A stretch of 43,176 nt of DNA from an uncultured Phascolarctobacterium sp. (GCF_937920985.1 NZ_CALDXR010000056.1:1-43176), one strand, 5' to 3'; counted from the stretch's first letter, positions 17,664-26,032 are shown. The notes: generated by a model from the letters alone, not told the origin. Translations and numbers: made by a program.

Positions 17664-20363
17664 TTAAAACGTCCAGAACATACCGGCATTCCACTGCCAG
17701 TTCTTACGCAGGCTGCCTCCGGTAGAACGCTCTACGTCTGCATAAAGATGGTTGTTCTTGCCAGTCATGCAGGCAAAGCCAAAGCCATATTCAAACCAGG
17801 TATCATGGTCATGGTTATCAATACGCAGGCTGTCATTGCCGTTAGTCAAGGTTACACCGTAATTACCGGCAAATTGATGCAGCCAGTTAGCCTTCAGGTA
17901 AACAGTGTTCTTTTCGTCCATGTCATACATAAAGTTGCAACCGATACGTCCCAAAACGCTGTTGGGATCGCTTTGGCTTACGTGGATGCCATTGCTGGTG
18001 GTATATCTTGCACCACCCAAATAACCCAAAGTAAGCTGTGCCTGCGGCTCAATAGACCAATGCTCGTCAAGATATTTCTTGCGACCATATTCCGCACTAA
18101 GGCTGATGCCAGTGTTGTCAAACGCACCGGTAATCTTCTTGCCTTCGGAATCAAACACAGTGAAGTCGCTGTCTGCATCATAAATCTTGAACACTACGTC
18201 CAGATAATGGCCTTTATTGCGCAGGTCTGTGTTGTAAAAACCGATAGATTTGGCTTTGAGCTTACCACTGCCGCGGTTGAAGCTGTTCTTGCCGTCATCG
18301 TAGGAAAAAGCTACGCCCTGATAACGTTTCAGCTTATCGGTATTTTTTACAACATCGTCATAGCCAAGCTGGTACATGGTGTGGCGGTTGCTGAAGCCAT
18401 CGCCGCTGTATTTACCGCCCTTGACGCGCACCCAAACGCCTTCTTCATTATTGGTTTCGTGGCGCAGGTCGCCCATGCGCTGCATAAGCTTGTCATCCTC
18501 CACCCAGTTGGCAAAGGCCAGTCTTTGGGTTGCATCTACTGCATCTACGCTAGTGGTAGGTTTGTCGGGGATGAATTCTACTTTTTTCAGGTACCAATCG
18601 GTGTTATAGCCGTCAGTAGTGCTATCTTGTTTATCTAAAGTGTATTTATTCCAATACAAGGAGCCTTCCTTATCGTTAGCAAAGAAGTTGCCCTTCTCCT
18701 CATTGACGCTTACAAGAACTGTGCCTGCAGCGCCGTCAGTATTGCCATCTGCATTAACATTGTTGAGCGTTATGTAGTGATTGCCGGTGTGAGTGCCTGC
18801 GATGTACAGTCGGTCACTGTTGTTGGTATTAGTGCTTGCGTCGATGTCCATGTTAATGGTAGCGTTTGTACCGGACATGTTATTGTTGATGTAGATATCT
18901 TGGAAAAGCTTGTTACTACTGTATTCGTTATACGTCATGTCCAAACGAGCATGGTTATCTAATGTGAAGTTAGTAAGATTGCTGTCCATCCAACCATTAG
19001 CACTGAAATTTTTCCAAACTGCTCCATTTTTGAGAACAATATTAGTTTCCCTACCGCCCCAACTATCCTCTTGAGACGTGTCAACATTACCATAAAAATA
19101 AGAATCAGCATTTGTCAGATGTAAGTTGATAGTTCCTTTTTCCTGATTGTTGATAGAACCATTAATCTGTACAGTGCCTTGCTCATTAGTGTTGACATTG
19201 ATTTGCGCATTTCTTTTTATATTATTTCTACCAGAATATTTCTTGTCTGTCTGTAATGCGGTTATTTTATCTGCCTGGTTCAATGCTGTTGCGTCTGTTC
19301 CAATGAAGAGGTTGTCGATATTAATTTTACCCTCATCGGTTGCTTGTATTCCGACGGAGGTAAGATTTTTGCTGTCATTGGTAAAGTTGATAGTTACGGT
19401 ATTTGCTTCAAAGTTTGATTTTATATCAGAGCAGATACCATAATTACTTTTCCCATCCAGAAAAATATTTGTTGTTCCGCGCAAATTAATAGTAGACGGA
19501 GTGTAGTTTACATTACTTAGTTGGGCAAGAACATCATAAGTGCCGTTGGTGATACCGGTAACCTTACCAATACCCTCTGCATGTATATTAATAGTACTGT
19601 CAGCGCTGCCATTAATGTGACCATCATAGCTGGTATATAAACCGGCAACTTCTTTGCCGTTGCCACCTTTTGCTTGAGATGTGATATGAATATCGGCGTC
19701 ATTATTGATATATACATTACCGCCATAAGCAACAACACCCATGGCTCTGTTAAGATAATTGCTATCAGAATTTTTTCCGTCAGGAGTCAGGACTTCAACA
19801 TCTATGTCCAGCTTACCATTGCAGATAATATTGCCGCCTTGATTACTGTTGCCATCGAAATCACTGCCGGATAATAAACCATAGCCTACACGATGACTGG
19901 TAACGTTAATTGTATTTTCTGAAGCATTAAGAGTTACCTTACCTCCTTGATATTCCGGCTGTGGCTGGTCGCCGGTACCAACCTGATTTCTCATAGTTTG
20001 GCTCCAGACACCAACTGCACTGGCTCCCTGTTTTGCATAGCCCACATCAATAGTAAACTTTGCGCCATTAACAGTTACATTCGTAGCACCTGAAAAACTG
20101 TCAGCTGCTGTGATACCACTGGCATTGGCAACAGTGTTAACGCGAATAGTGCCGCCGTTGTTTATCGTCAGGTTATTACCACCAGATAACAGTATGCCGT
20201 TATCATCACTATCATGCCCTGTTATATTGATATCAAGCGGTGCATCATAAACACCGCCGTTTGTAATTGCACTGAAGCCAGCCGCATTAGTGCTTACCGG
20301 CACCATGCACAAAATGCTCAAAGCTATTGCTTTAGCTAAAAACTGATTATCCTTTACTTTCAT
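17664..20363 (-). CDS. Type Va autotransporter, 899 residues (first gene of the pair)
   Basis: Surface-displayed beta-helix protein. Two consecutive ATGs follow AGGAGG; I prefer the second (20363), six bases from the site, since the first is only three away. The signal peptide runs MKVKDNQFLAKAIALSILCM to about STNA. The passenger (about 28-500) is a Ser/Thr/Asn/Gly-rich beta-helix with rungs such as LLSGGNNLTINNGGTIRVN and INIHAEGIGKVTGITNG, and no cysteine-rich or protease motif. The block NTNNSDRLYIAGTHTGNHYI opens the part shared with the downstream gene. The linker holds VDAVDATQRLAFANW and RMGDLRHE, and the barrel ends WNAGMFWTF. It is expressed from a promoter with an 8-G spacer about 55 bp upstream, so it is a candidate phase-variable adhesin. 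The ligand is unknown. Confidence 0.93.
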   Translation of the reverse strand: MKVKDNQFLAKAIALSILCMVPVSTNAAGFSAITNGGVYDAPLDINITGHDSDDNGILLSGGNNLTINNGGTIRVNTVANASGITAADSFSGATNVTVNGAKFTIDVGYAKQGASAVGVWSQTMRNQVGTGDQPQPEYQGGKVTLNASENTINVTSHRVGYGLLSGSDFDGNSNQGGNIICNGKLDIDVEVLTPDGKNSDSNYLNRAMGVVAYGGNVYINNDADIHITSQAKGGNGKEVAGLYTSYDGHINGSADSTINIHAEGIGKVTGITNGTYDVLAQLSNVNYTPSTINLRGTTNIFLDGKSNYGICSDIKSNFEANTVTINFTNDSKNLTSVGIQATDEGKINIDNLFIGTDATALNQADKITALQTDKKYSGRNNIKRNAQINVNTNEQGTVQINGSINNQEKGTINLHLTNADSYFYGNVDTSQEDSWGGRETNIVLKNGAVWKNFSANGWMDSNLTNFTLDNHARLDMTYNEYSSNKLFQDIYINNNMSGTNATINMDIDASTNTNNSDRLYIAGTHTGNHYITLNNVNADGNTDGAAGTVLVSVNEEKGNFFANDKEGSLYWNKYTLDKQDSTTDGYNTDWYLKKVEFIPDKPTTSVDAVDATQRLAFANWVEDDKLMQRMGDLRHETNNEEGVWVRVKGGKYSGDGFSNRHTMYQLGYDDVVKNTDKLKRYQGVAFSYDDGKNSFNRGSGKLKAKSIGFYNTDLRNKGHYLDVVFKIYDADSDFTVFDSEGKKITGAFDNTGISLSAEYGRKKYLDEHWSIEPQAQLTLGYLGGARYTTSNGIHVSQSDPNSVLGRIGCNFMYDMDEKNTVYLKANWLHQFAGNYGVTLTNGNDSLRIDNHDHDTWFEYGFGFACMTGKNNHLYADVERSTGGSLRKNWQWNAGMFWTF
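17677..18851 (-). repeat. Shared barrel block, copy 2 (pairs with 14930-16104)
   Basis: Partner of the 14930-16104 block. It encodes the end of the passenger, the linker and the whole translocator barrel of the upstream gene. Confidence 0.9.
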
Positions 20364-20418
20364 CATAAGCCTCCTTATATTACATAAACCAAATATTATA
20401 CATGCAATAACTATTTTA

Positions 20419-20534
20419 AATTATAGCACTGTATCCCCCCCCAGTCAAACTCTTATCCAGGAACACGCTACAATCGATGTAAAAATTCTTTTTATAGTCT
20501 TAAATCAGTTACATTTATTACATTTAATTGAAGA
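20419..20534 (-). repeat. G-tract promoter element, copy B
   Basis: Homologue of 12832-12945. The downstream half (promoter, G run, GGATAAGAG) is the best conserved. The upstream direct repeats are present but more degenerate: GAACACGCTACA near 20461 and CAGTTACATTTATTACATTT near 20506, about 41 bp apart. Confidence 0.75.
20420..20448 (-). promoter_or_regulatory. Promoter with 8-G spacer tract for the autotransporter pair (copy B)
   Basis: On the minus strand there is a -35 TTGACT (20448-20443), a 17-bp spacer starting with eight G (C at 20435-20442 on the plus strand), and an extended -10, TGC-TATAAT (20428-20420). The predicted start is near 20413, giving a ~50-nt leader. One base of slippage in the G run would shift the spacer between 16, 17 and 18 bp. 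Confidence 0.78.
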
Positions 20535-20651
20535 GCTATAATAGTTAAGGTTTAGATGGGTACAAGAAAACTTTAAAAAAGTTGTATCTTTGGTAATTTC
20601 TGCGCAAAAAAACGCAACGGATATAATATCTGCATCATCCACATAAAATCA

Positions 20652-20701
20652 AAAAGGACCGTCCCCACAGGCGATACATCATCGCCAGGGACAGTCCTTT
20701 T
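20652..20701 (-). terminator. Intrinsic terminator of the MBL-GrpE-Hsp70 operon
   Basis: Outer arms AAAAGGAC-C-GTCCC and GGGAC-A-GTCCTTTT carry one mismatch, and an inner stem GGCGAT/ATCGCC lies within. A T-run (TTTTTGATTTT) follows on the minus strand, 28 bp past the Hsp70 stop. Confidence 0.87.
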
Positions 20702-20728
20702 GAACTTCACTTAATTATTATTTCCGTT

Positions 20729-23551
20729 TTAAATTTCCAGCTTCTTCAGCAGGAACTCCTCCTCATCCTCTGACAGGCTTTCACCATCAAGCATTTTGTA
20801 GGCAACGCCAGCAGCCTTGGCCAGACGCATCATAACCTCTGCGCTGTAGTTGCGGTTGAGATTTGCCAAAGTCTGTCTTGCCAGCTCCATAGAAGCAGCA
20901 GACACAGTATTGCCACCAAAACGCTGGTCGCAGGCATAGGCCAGGGCAATCAGGCAGCAGACAATCTTGCTGCTGTAGTTTACATCAAGAACAGTGCGGT
21001 TATTGATAATGAAGCAAAGGTCCTTCACTGCCTGGTCCACATCAAGACCTGCCGCTCTGCCGCCATCCTCCAGGCGCAGCGCCATGCCCAAGGCATGTGC
21101 TGTAACCTGCAGGTTACACTTGTTGCTTTCGCAGTAAGCATCACGCTGGAATACCTCTTGCACAAAGCTGCCAGCAACGCGGCTCTTGCCCAATGCGTAC
21201 AGGCTTGCTGTATAATAACGGTTTTCAGCTGCCAGCGGCTGCACTTTGGCAACCTGTTCCTTGCTGCCGCAACAGCCAAGTGTATAGATGGCCTGAATAT
21301 TGACATTAATTTTGAGACCATAGCACGGAAAGCCCTGCAGTACACCCTGCAGCTGGTTCAAACACTCTCTTGCCAAGCTTTGGCGCTGCTGCTCAGTCCA
21401 ATAAGCAACATGCTTGCGGGCAATGGTGAAAAGACGCAGGCGCAGCTCATCATTATTGGTATAGCACAGCATCTCCAGCAGCGGTCTGGCAAATTCTGCC
21501 TTATTACCGGCAGCAGCAATACTGCTGCTGCTCTGGCTAAGCTTGTTGATGACATCCTTCTGCGCATTTCCCTTTGCAGTATACTTGCGGTCACACAAGG
21601 TCTGCAGGCCATGCAGCTCATTATGCACGTCCAGCTTAGTGCCGGCGGGAGGATTGAATTTTAACTTAGCAGCAGGTGCATCAGGATTATCACCGCCGAT
21701 AACGATTTCAGCAGTTTTCTGCTCCAGAATCTGGTGCATATCCACATCACTGCTCAACAGCATCTCCATGCTCAGCACCTTGTTGCTGCCCATGAGCACG
21801 CGAATCGCAACGTAGGCACCATCCTTATAACCATGCTCCAGCTTCAGATGACCATTGCCGATGGTCTGGTAAGTGTCGCCAAAGGTACGTCTTTTAATAG
21901 GGATGGCAATCTCTGCCTTGTCCGGCAGCAGCTGGAAGCCCTTGATATAGTCTGACTGGTACGGCAGCTCCGTGCCGCCGGCAACAAGCTCCTGTACAGC
22001 ACCATCACGCATACCAAGATACAGGCTGTCATTAAGAATATTTTTGCCCCATTCAATTGCAGCACGCTGCTGTGCGGCTGCGGCAGCAGCCTTCGGAGCT
22101 GCAGCCTTGCCGGGCAAAGGCTGCAGGGCAGGCGCGTCTGCGCCAACCATGCGCATGTCCTCCTGCATTTTAGCAGCATATTTATGCAGGTAGTAATGAT
22201 ATACCGCTGCGCCTCTTGCTACAGCCTGGTCCGGGTCCAGCGCCACAATCGGCTCCAAACCGAAGAATTCGCGCAGGCGGTTGATAACCATGTAGAACTT
22301 GCTCATGCCGCCATTGACGATGACTGCATCTACCTTTACCTCACCGGCCAGCTTGGCAGCACTTTTTTGTAAAACGTCAAGAATAGGATAGATGATATTC
22401 TTGGTATCCTGCAGGCTGTCGATTTTCTTATAATCAGCAAATTGCAGGCTTTGTCCCATGAAGGGCTGGAGGATTTTTTCTACATCTTCCTGAGTGAAGG
22501 TATCATCATAGGCATAACCAATGCCGCCCATGTTGCCGCCTACAGCGAATTCCTCATCATACCAGATAAAGTCGTCATCAGCAGCATAGCCGCTGTCTGC
22601 ACGCTGGCGCTCGCTCAGCTCCAGCTTCATCTCCTCCGCATAGTTCAGCAGCTGGGGCATAATAGCCTTCTTTTCCTGCTGTAGCTTGCGTACAACCATA
22701 GGACTAGTAGAATACTGTTTTTGGTAATGCTCAAACATTACATCAGCAATGGCGCGATCAAAGTCATCGCCGCCTAAAAGAGTGTATCTGTTGGTAGCAA
22801 TTTCATCTACCTTTAAAACGTCGGGGCAATCCTCACGACGTTTAATCTTGTGCATGGTAATATCCAGGGTGCCGCCACCCAGGTCAAATACCAGCACGTT
22901 CTTTTCGCTGTTGAGATCAATAATATGATTAGAAATTTCACCGTTTTGTACCTGGTTAATCAAATCATAGATAACGGCATTCGGTTCAGAAAGCAGCACT
23001 GGTCTTTCGCTGCCATCCTTATTGGTAACCTGAATACCGGCTAACGCGGCAGCATCACGTGTTGCCTGGCACATTACGGAGTCAAAGTTAGCAGGTACGG
23101 TGATTACCGCATCCTTAATCTCCGTGCGATAAATTTTGCTGGCCTCCCGCAGCATGTGCTGCAGGATACGTGCCGAAACCTGCGCCGGAGTTTTGTCCAT
23201 AATCTCATCAGCCAAGCCTTCGGCATGGGCACGTCCCATCTGGCTCTTAATAGATTTTGCTACCAGATGCGGGCGCAGCGCATACTGGTTTTTGGCAAAA
23301 TCGCCTACCAGCGGCTCGTAGCTATATTCCTCACGATAGTACACGCAGGAAGGTAAAAGCGGCTTCTTCTGTGTGTTCAGGCGCACCTTGCCTGCTGCGC
23401 TATTGTAAACATCTACAGCACGCGGCAGGTCTACTACCTTGCTGACGATATCGCCATTAGCCTTGAGATTGACCGTAGCCAAAACAGAGTTAGTGGTTCC
23501 CAGGTCAATGCCTACGCATAAATCATTGTGTTCTTCATTATTAATCAACAT
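20729..23551 (-). CDS. Divergent Hsp70 (DnaK-like) chaperone with helical C-terminal extension
   Basis: The 940-residue cytoplasmic ATPase has a clear Hsp70 nucleotide-binding domain: phosphate-1 loop GIDLGTTNSV (14-23), VITVPANFD (149-157), LLSEPNAVIYDL (186-197), phosphate-2 FDLGGGTLDITM (222-233), GGDDFDRAI (260-268) and adenosine motif VIVNGGMSK (410-418). An insert with an acidic, Gly/Tyr-rich segment (about 315-350) breaks the domain. After an Ala-rich linker (482-498) comes a substrate-domain-like beta region (about 518-635). The last ~300 residues are helical, possibly HEAT-like, instead of the short DnaK lid; DnaK is usually ~600-640 residues. The ATG overlaps the end of the upstream gene by 11 bp (ATGTTGATTAA) with AGGAGG inside that gene, so translation is probably coupled. 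It is a specialised Hsp70, not the housekeeping DnaK, and its client is unknown. Confidence 0.93.
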   Translation of the reverse strand: MLINNEEHNDLCVGIDLGTTNSVLATVNLKANGDIVSKVVDLPRAVDVYNSAAGKVRLNTQKKPLLPSCVYYREEYSYEPLVGDFAKNQYALRPHLVAKSIKSQMGRAHAEGLADEIMDKTPAQVSARILQHMLREASKIYRTEIKDAVITVPANFDSVMCQATRDAAALAGIQVTNKDGSERPVLLSEPNAVIYDLINQVQNGEISNHIIDLNSEKNVLVFDLGGGTLDITMHKIKRREDCPDVLKVDEIATNRYTLLGGDDFDRAIADVMFEHYQKQYSTSPMVVRKLQQEKKAIMPQLLNYAEEMKLELSERQRADSGYAADDDFIWYDEEFAVGGNMGGIGYAYDDTFTQEDVEKILQPFMGQSLQFADYKKIDSLQDTKNIIYPILDVLQKSAAKLAGEVKVDAVIVNGGMSKFYMVINRLREFFGLEPIVALDPDQAVARGAAVYHYYLHKYAAKMQEDMRMVGADAPALQPLPGKAAAPKAAAAAAQQRAAIEWGKNILNDSLYLGMRDGAVQELVAGGTELPYQSDYIKGFQLLPDKAEIAIPIKRRTFGDTYQTIGNGHLKLEHGYKDGAYVAIRVLMGSNKVLSMEMLLSSDVDMHQILEQKTAEIVIGGDNPDAPAAKLKFNPPAGTKLDVHNELHGLQTLCDRKYTAKGNAQKDVINKLSQSSSSIAAAGNKAEFARPLLEMLCYTNNDELRLRLFTIARKHVAYWTEQQRQSLARECLNQLQGVLQGFPCYGLKINVNIQAIYTLGCCGSKEQVAKVQPLAAENRYYTASLYALGKSRVAGSFVQEVFQRDAYCESNKCNLQVTAHALGMALRLEDGGRAAGLDVDQAVKDLCFIINNRTVLDVNYSSKIVCCLIALAYACDQRFGGNTVSAASMELARQTLANLNRNYSAEVMMRLAKAAGVAYKMLDGESLSEDEEEFLLKKLEI

Positions 23552-24638
23552 TATCTACAACCTCCTTAACCTTTGGACGAGAAATTTGTACCTGTTTTTC
23601 GCTATAAATCCAACCAGGGGAATTTACCTTAACCTGCTTTTCCTCCTCAGCATTGGTAAATGGTGTGCCTTCGTAGTTCCAAAATTCAATATCGCCAGCC
23701 TTTACAATGCGCAGCGATTCAGGCTTCAGCATGGGATCAATGTGGCTGTCACGCAAAAATTGTACCAGCTTGCGCACCATAATCAGCAGACCGTTGATTT
23801 CCAGCGGCAGCACATAACCACTCTTTTTCACAGCGTCAATACCCTTGCGCAGCATTAGCAGCTCGTCCAGAATACAGCCGTATTTATCAGAATTGAGCTT
23901 ACCGAAAAACTCTGTCATTTCCTGTAGCTTAACAGCCTCCAGGCGCTCGTCAAATTCACTTTGCAGATCTCTGAGCAGCATATCGGATTGCTCCAGCGCA
24001 CTTTCAAGGCTTGCCAGCTTTTGCAGCAAACGCTCCTGCTCAGGACTATGAACTTTTTTCGCATTATTATTGGCGGCTGGTGCACTGCTACGGTGCTTGT
24101 TGAAGCCATAGGCATAAGTAATGGCGTTTTCCATATCAAAAAGCAGATATTTGCACAGCGTATTGCCAAAGCTGGTAATCAGCTGCTGGTCCTTTTCCTG
24201 CTGCAGTGGCTTAATATTGTGGAAAATTACAGCCAAAAGGATTTTATAGTAATGCTTAGGCTTTTTTTCCATGAATTTTTCTCTGGTGCTGCGATACAGC
24301 TCAAAAGCCTGCTGGTCACCGTTCATGCTTTTTTCCAACATGATGGCAACGCCGGTAGCATTTTCAAAAACCTCCAGACGTTTTTCTTCGGTGTTAATCT
24401 TGAAGTCGCGATAGATTCTGATCATATCGTCAACACTGCAGCTGCAGTCATACTGATTTTGGACAAAATCTGCACAGGCAGCAGGCGACATATGAAGATT
24501 GGCGCACAGAGCCTGCAAAGTCAGATTTTCCAACACGATATCCTCGGAAATTCTTTCGAAGCGTCCGGCCTTTTGCAGCACCTTCTCATGAATCTCCTTT
24601 AAAATTCCCTGAACCTTAATACTTTTTGTTTCCAGCAT
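23541..24638 (-). CDS. Chaperone cofactor with GrpE-like C-terminal region
   Basis: The 365-residue soluble protein has no signal peptide. Residues 1-180 are helical and unrecognised. Residues 198-240 form a strong coiled coil (ERLLQKLASLESALEQSDML and on), helices follow to about 297, and a short beta segment (about 310-358) ends SPGWIYSEKQVQISRPKVKE. That order of long paired helix, helical bundle and beta wing, with a final element resembling the GrpE end (GY..xRVLRPAxVxV), suggests a nucleotide-exchange factor for the adjacent Hsp70. The call rests on architecture and context because overall similarity is weak. The ATG at 24638 has AGGAGG seven bases upstream and begins 18 bp after the MBL gene. 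Its end overlaps the Hsp70 start. Confidence 0.65.
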   Translation of the reverse strand: MLETKSIKVQGILKEIHEKVLQKAGRFERISEDIVLENLTLQALCANLHMSPAACADFVQNQYDCSCSVDDMIRIYRDFKINTEEKRLEVFENATGVAIMLEKSMNGDQQAFELYRSTREKFMEKKPKHYYKILLAVIFHNIKPLQQEKDQQLITSFGNTLCKYLLFDMENAITYAYGFNKHRSSAPAANNNAKKVHSPEQERLLQKLASLESALEQSDMLLRDLQSEFDERLEAVKLQEMTEFFGKLNSDKYGCILDELLMLRKGIDAVKKSGYVLPLEINGLLIMVRKLVQFLRDSHIDPMLKPESLRIVKAGDIEFWNYEGTPFTNAEEEKQVKVNSPGWIYSEKQVQISRPKVKEVVDNVD

Positions 24639-24656
24639 TATGCTTCCTCCTAATTT

Positions 24657-25790
24657 TTAGATTGTATAAATGTCGCCTTCCTCAGGAAACACTACCTGAG
24701 TACGGCATTGGGCATCACGCATGAGCTCCTGCTCTACGGTATTACCATAATAACCCTCGGCGCAGTGTACCAGATAGGCCTGCCGCGGGTTCAGCCTGCG
24801 AATGAAGCTGAGCATTTCCCCGTAATCCTCATGCAGCGTATAGGCATTGCCAAAGAGACGGTAACGCCAGCTTACCTGCTCCTTGCGCTTAGTACCGATA
24901 ACAATGTGGGGATGGGCTGCACCATCGTAAAAGCTGCTGTAGTTGTTTTGCTGCAGCACCGGCAGCTGCAGGCTTTCCATCACGTGAATAGCGGCCATGG
25001 CCTCCGGCTCGAGGTAGATTGGATAAACCTGCCCGCTCTGTTCCATCTCGCGGTTGAACGCCATCAGAAGCTCCAACACTCTGCCAGGGTCAAAGGCCTG
25101 TAGATAAACAGATTGCCCACGTTGCAGGCTGCTCATAACATCACTGATGCGCTGTGGAAGGGTGTTCTTTTTGCGGACTCTGTAGGGTTGCTTGGCATGC
25201 AGTGCGCACATCAGCAGTACGTCTACCTGCAGGTCATCCGGTAACCAGCAACCGTCAAGCCCGAAGGCTGATTGCAACGAATAGTCTCCGGTATAGAGTA
25301 TTTTGCGACCTGCATATTCAAACAGTGTCATCATAGCGCCGGGGATATGCCCCGCCGGGAAAAAGGTGACTGTGTAATCACGCTGCTTGATTTTTTGCAG
25401 GTAATTGACAGGCGCAACGCTGCTTAACAAACGCGAAGCTTCGGCTGCTCCCTGCTGACTGCTGTTGACAGCCAGACGATATTCGGCAAGCTGCTTTGTC
25501 TGCAACGTCATGTAAACGGAAGCCTGAGGCGCCATCTGCATGAGCTGCGGCAGGTAGCCGACATGGTCGGTGTGTGCATGTGAGATGTAAACGTGGTCAA
25601 GCTGCTGCATGCTTTCCATGAATTGCGAGGTGAGCAGGCTACGAAAGTCCGGAGAACAAATTGCTCCGTTGATGCGCTGAAGCCCACAATCGAGCAGGAT
25701 GTTACTCTGTCCCAGACGCAGGTAGTAGCAGCTGCGGCCTACGCTTTGAGCGCCTCCCAAGGGCATAAAATAGATATCTTTTTGTCGCAT
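24657..25790 (-). CDS. Metallo-beta-lactamase-fold hydrolase, degenerate beta-CASP (COG1236-like)
   Basis: The 377-residue cytoplasmic protein begins with the MBL core GGAQSVGRSCYYLRLG. It has metal motif HAHTDH (71-76), AGHIPGAM (His148) and YTGDYS (Asp169). The middle segment YLQAFDPGRVLELL (229-242) resembles the beta-CASP motif FAxGRxQEL of RNase J/CPSF-73 enzymes. VHCAEG (341-346) may supply the last His ligand. The usual acidic residue of the ESTYG motif is replaced (CALHAKQPYR), so nuclease activity is uncertain. It is the first gene of the operon with the GrpE-like and Hsp70 genes, under an extended -10 promoter. The ATG at 25790 has AGGAGG five bases upstream. It is likely an RNA- or phosphodiester-acting hydrolase, or one repurposed for regulation. 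Confidence 0.82.
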   Translation of the reverse strand: MRQKDIYFMPLGGAQSVGRSCYYLRLGQSNILLDCGLQRINGAICSPDFRSLLTSQFMESMQQLDHVYISHAHTDHVGYLPQLMQMAPQASVYMTLQTKQLAEYRLAVNSSQQGAAEASRLLSSVAPVNYLQKIKQRDYTVTFFPAGHIPGAMMTLFEYAGRKILYTGDYSLQSAFGLDGCWLPDDLQVDVLLMCALHAKQPYRVRKKNTLPQRISDVMSSLQRGQSVYLQAFDPGRVLELLMAFNREMEQSGQVYPIYLEPEAMAAIHVMESLQLPVLQQNNYSSFYDGAAHPHIVIGTKRKEQVSWRYRLFGNAYTLHEDYGEMLSFIRRLNPRQAYLVHCAEGYYGNTVEQELMRDAQCRTQVVFPEEGDIYTI

Positions 25791-25818
25791 GTCTTCCTCC
25801 TTTCTGTTTGCTGATATC

Positions 25819-25827
25819 AGTATAGCA
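25819..25827 (-). promoter_or_regulatory. Extended -10 promoter of the MBL-GrpE-Hsp70 operon
   Basis: The minus strand reads TGC-TATACT about 30 bp upstream of the first ATG. No consensus -35 is seen; its place is taken by a palindrome. Confidence 0.45.
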
Positions 25828-25836
25828 AGCGGCAGT

Positions 25837-25849
25837 GACAGTTTCTGTC
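25837..25849. promoter_or_regulatory. Candidate operator palindrome GACAG-TTT-CTGTC
   Basis: A perfect 5+5 inverted repeat with a 3-base centre lies exactly where the -35 hexamer of the operon promoter would be. A regulator bound there would block or replace -35 contacts. The owner of the site is unknown. Confidence 0.4.
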
Positions 25850-25941
25850 TATCATTGATTTTTTTGATATTTTTTATTTCAATATGATTATACTTTGAAG
25901 GATTTAAAATATCATGGAAAAAAAGGTGCGTGTAATAGAGA

Positions 25942-25967
25942 AAAAGGCCGCTTTACAGCGACCTTTT
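25942..25967 (-). terminator. Intrinsic terminator (distal of two) after the 2028-residue autotransporter
   Basis: The arms AAAAGG-C-CGCT and AGCG-A-CCTTTT surround a 4-base loop, and TTTTTCTC follows on the minus strand. Confidence 0.75.
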
Positions 25968-25982
25968 CTTGACTTTATGAAG

Positions 25983-26011
25983 CAAGCAGGGGAATACCCC
26001 TGCTGCTTTTT
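25983..26011. terminator. Terminator hairpin (proximal) after the 2028-residue autotransporter
   Basis: A stem GCAGGGG/CCCCTGC has a 4-base loop. The T-run is on the plus-strand side (CTTTTTAC), so it is a better plus-strand terminator. On the minus strand it would act as a pause or 3'-end-protecting hairpin before the second one. Confidence 0.6.
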
Positions 26012-26032
26012 ACATATTATATTGATGAGAAA

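Larger units (their letters stand above)
20364..20728. other. 365-bp regulatory gap between the Hsp70 operon and the autotransporter pair
   Basis: It contains the Hsp70-operon terminator (20652-20701), the G-tract promoter cassette (20419-20534) and a ~57-nt leader with AGGAGG for the autotransporter. The remaining ~115 bp (20535-20650) is AT-rich; I see no gene there. Confidence 0.7.

Noticed and set aside
17629..17694. Upstream start for the 903-residue autotransporter
   Set aside because: It would overlap the end of the preceding gene and put a non-signal-like segment before the signal peptide. The GTG at 17628 has a perfect AGGAGG site.
15001..18638. Two similar ~300-codon plus-strand open frames
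   Set aside because: They are antisense shadows of the two near-identical autotransporter barrels.
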